Assembly (NCBI GenBank): GCA_902782875.1
Contig: CACZPE010000169.1
Span: forward strand, 1 to 6,534
Origin: an uncultured Ruminococcus sp.
Lineage (GTDB): Bacteria > Bacillota_A > Clostridia > Oscillospirales > Ruminococcaceae
DNA length: 6,534 nt
Direction: 5' to 3'
Below are positions 6,278 to 6,534 of this stretch, one piece after another. The position numbers and the translations under genes were made by a program. A model generated the notes under the pieces. That model was not told the DNA's origin. It saw only the letters and a program-made list of their open reading frames with translations, and made no database searches. Every line of letters starts with the position of its first letter. Within the stretch, counting starts at the first letter, position 1.

Positions 6278-6534
6278 AAGAGCACTCAGAACAGCAGCCG
6301 TATTCTGTGCGCTGCTTGCGTCGGTCCCTGTTCCTCTGGCGTATGCCGAGGCACGCACACAGCCTCATCTCGAAGAGTCCGAGAATAATACTTACCACAT
6401 ATCATCGGGGGCTGATTTTCTTGCTTTCTCCGTTCTGTGCACCCTTGATTCCTATTCGAGAGGCAAGACGTTCGTCCTTGACAATGATATAGTACTCAGC
6501 GAAGTTACATTCGTGCCTGTCCCCTCCTTCGGAG
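6270..6534 (+). CDS. Secreted or surface protein with signal peptide, N-terminal 88 residues (3' end outside window)
   Basis: The frame is open from ATG 6270 to the window end, without a stop. The N-terminus MNKRALRTAAVFCALLASVP is a classical signal peptide: basic start, hydrophobic core to about residue 24, and a likely signal peptidase I site after Ala-Tyr-Ala (residues 24-26). No lipobox Cys is seen. After an acidic linker (33-40) comes YHISSGADFLAFSVLCTLDS, then GKTFVLDNDIVLS and FVPVPSFG. From memory this resembles the opening strand set of cell-surface repeat or parallel beta-helix proteins of Clostridia (pattern: IS..eDfl.Fa, then gk.v.L..DI.l, then F.PI..FgG); the family is not certain. 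The start overlaps the MMPL stop (6275-6277) by 8 nt, so the two are made together. It could be a surface partner or cargo of the transporter, or an unrelated adhesin or enzyme. Confidence 0.82.
   Translation, partial: MNKRALRTAAVFCALLASVPVPLAYAEARTQPHLEESENNTYHISSGADFLAFSVLCTLDSYSRGKTFVLDNDIVLSEVTFVPVPSFG

Overview
The window looks like chromosomal DNA of a low-to-mid GC Bacillota, most likely a gut or rumen Clostridia member of the Ruminococcus type. This rests on strong AGGAGG ribosome binding sites, heavy use of ATA (Ile) and AGA/AGG (Arg) codons, AT-rich promoter spacers, a zinc-ribbon (four-Cys) L28, and MacB-like FtsX permeases that lack a fused ATPase. The genus is inference. All recognisable genes lie on the + strand.

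Positions 1-3261 hold three tandem paralogous ABC permeases of the MacB/FtsX (type VII) family. The first is cut by the window edge; the other two are complete and each exactly 421 aa. They align without gaps. Two C-terminal blocks (residues 305-339 and 393-421) are identical in all three, while the extracellular domains diverge. I read this as a set of permeases that contact the same ATPase but carry different ectodomains. No ATPase or HlyD/MacA-like partner is in the window; if they exist they should lie upstream. A perfect 24-nt palindrome followed by a short T-run sits between the second and third permease and may attenuate the third.

Positions 3262-3690 hold a self-contained rpmB (ribosomal protein L28) unit. 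It has an extended -10 promoter, a small leader hairpin, a strong ribosome binding site, a 62-aa gene and a good intrinsic terminator.

Positions 3691-6534 hold a second membrane/secretion operon. A near-consensus promoter overlaps an imperfect inverted repeat (possible operator) and drives an ~815-aa RND/MMPL transporter, which probably starts at TTG 3830 rather than ATG 3821. Its stop overlaps by 8 nt the start of a secreted protein with a clear signal peptide, which runs off the window. The transporter ends in a striking tetrapeptide-period tail with glycine at every fourth position (five consecutive GxxxG steps).

Nothing here proves a new system. The two best leads are the shared-ATPase, divergent-ectodomain permease triplet and the translationally coupled MMPL plus secreted-protein pair with its glycine-periodic tail and operator-like palindrome. 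No tRNA, rRNA, CRISPR array or mobile element was seen.
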